Below are positions 5,271 through 5,285 of a stretch of 5,285 nucleotides of DNA, piece by piece. The position numbers were made by a program, and so were the translations under genes. The DNA lies in contig JAJPIN010000052.1 in assembly GCA_021324715.1 (NCBI GenBank), forward strand, positions 1 through 5,285, given 5' to 3'. How positions within the stretch are numbered: the stretch's first letter is position 1; every line of letters starts with the position of its first letter. The notes beneath the pieces are model-generated. The model was not told the origin of the DNA. It made no database searches and saw nothing but the letters and a program-made list of their open reading frames with translations. This DNA comes from Nitrososphaeria archaeon (GTDB taxonomy: Archaea; Thermoproteota; Nitrososphaeria; Nitrososphaerales; Nitrososphaeraceae).

Positions 5271-5285
5271 ATATTTCACAATTCA

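Overview
The window looks like part of a chromosome of an ammonia-oxidising archaeon of the Nitrososphaeria (Thaumarchaeota), probably a Nitrososphaera/Nitrosocosmicus-type organism. This is inferred from four things. The DNA is AT-rich by eye. TATA-like boxes lie about 25-35 bases before several start codons, with little or no leader. Several genes seem to start with TTG. The gene families fit: a duplicated sensory domain typical of thaumarchaeal sensor kinases, and a small DUF4242/SCO4226-like protein. No rRNA, tRNA or housekeeping marker is present to confirm the lineage.

Layout. Positions 1-2000 (minus strand) hold the first 666 codons of a large protein that runs off the left edge. It joins a KAP-type P-loop NTPase to at least 30 consecutive pentapeptide repeats. 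This is the most striking gene here. Its DNA contains three kinds of exact, in-frame tandem repeat (15, 30 and 39 bp). Positions 2001-2393 are an AT-rich gap without a gene. Positions 2394-3037 (minus) hold a compact two-gene unit: a charged, acidic-tailed protein followed by a small two-helix membrane protein with a cysteine-rich tail. Positions 3172-4215 (minus) encode a protein made only of two copies of a PLD-like sensory domain, with no kinase or DNA-binding module. Positions 4360-4608 (plus) encode the DUF4242 protein behind a very clear leaderless-type promoter. Positions 4684-5097 (minus) encode a VOC (glyoxalase/bleomycin-resistance fold) protein. The last 190 bases are intergenic.

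The genes do not form one pathway. Only the 96-aa/112-aa pair is clearly co-transcribed; the others appear to be single units with their own promoters. The mix of an NTPase-pentapeptide protein, an orphan sensor, a cysteine-rich membrane protein and small stress-type proteins resembles an accessory region. The KAP-pentapeptide gene is the best candidate for an undescribed system, possibly conflict- or membrane-related, but nothing in the window proves its function.
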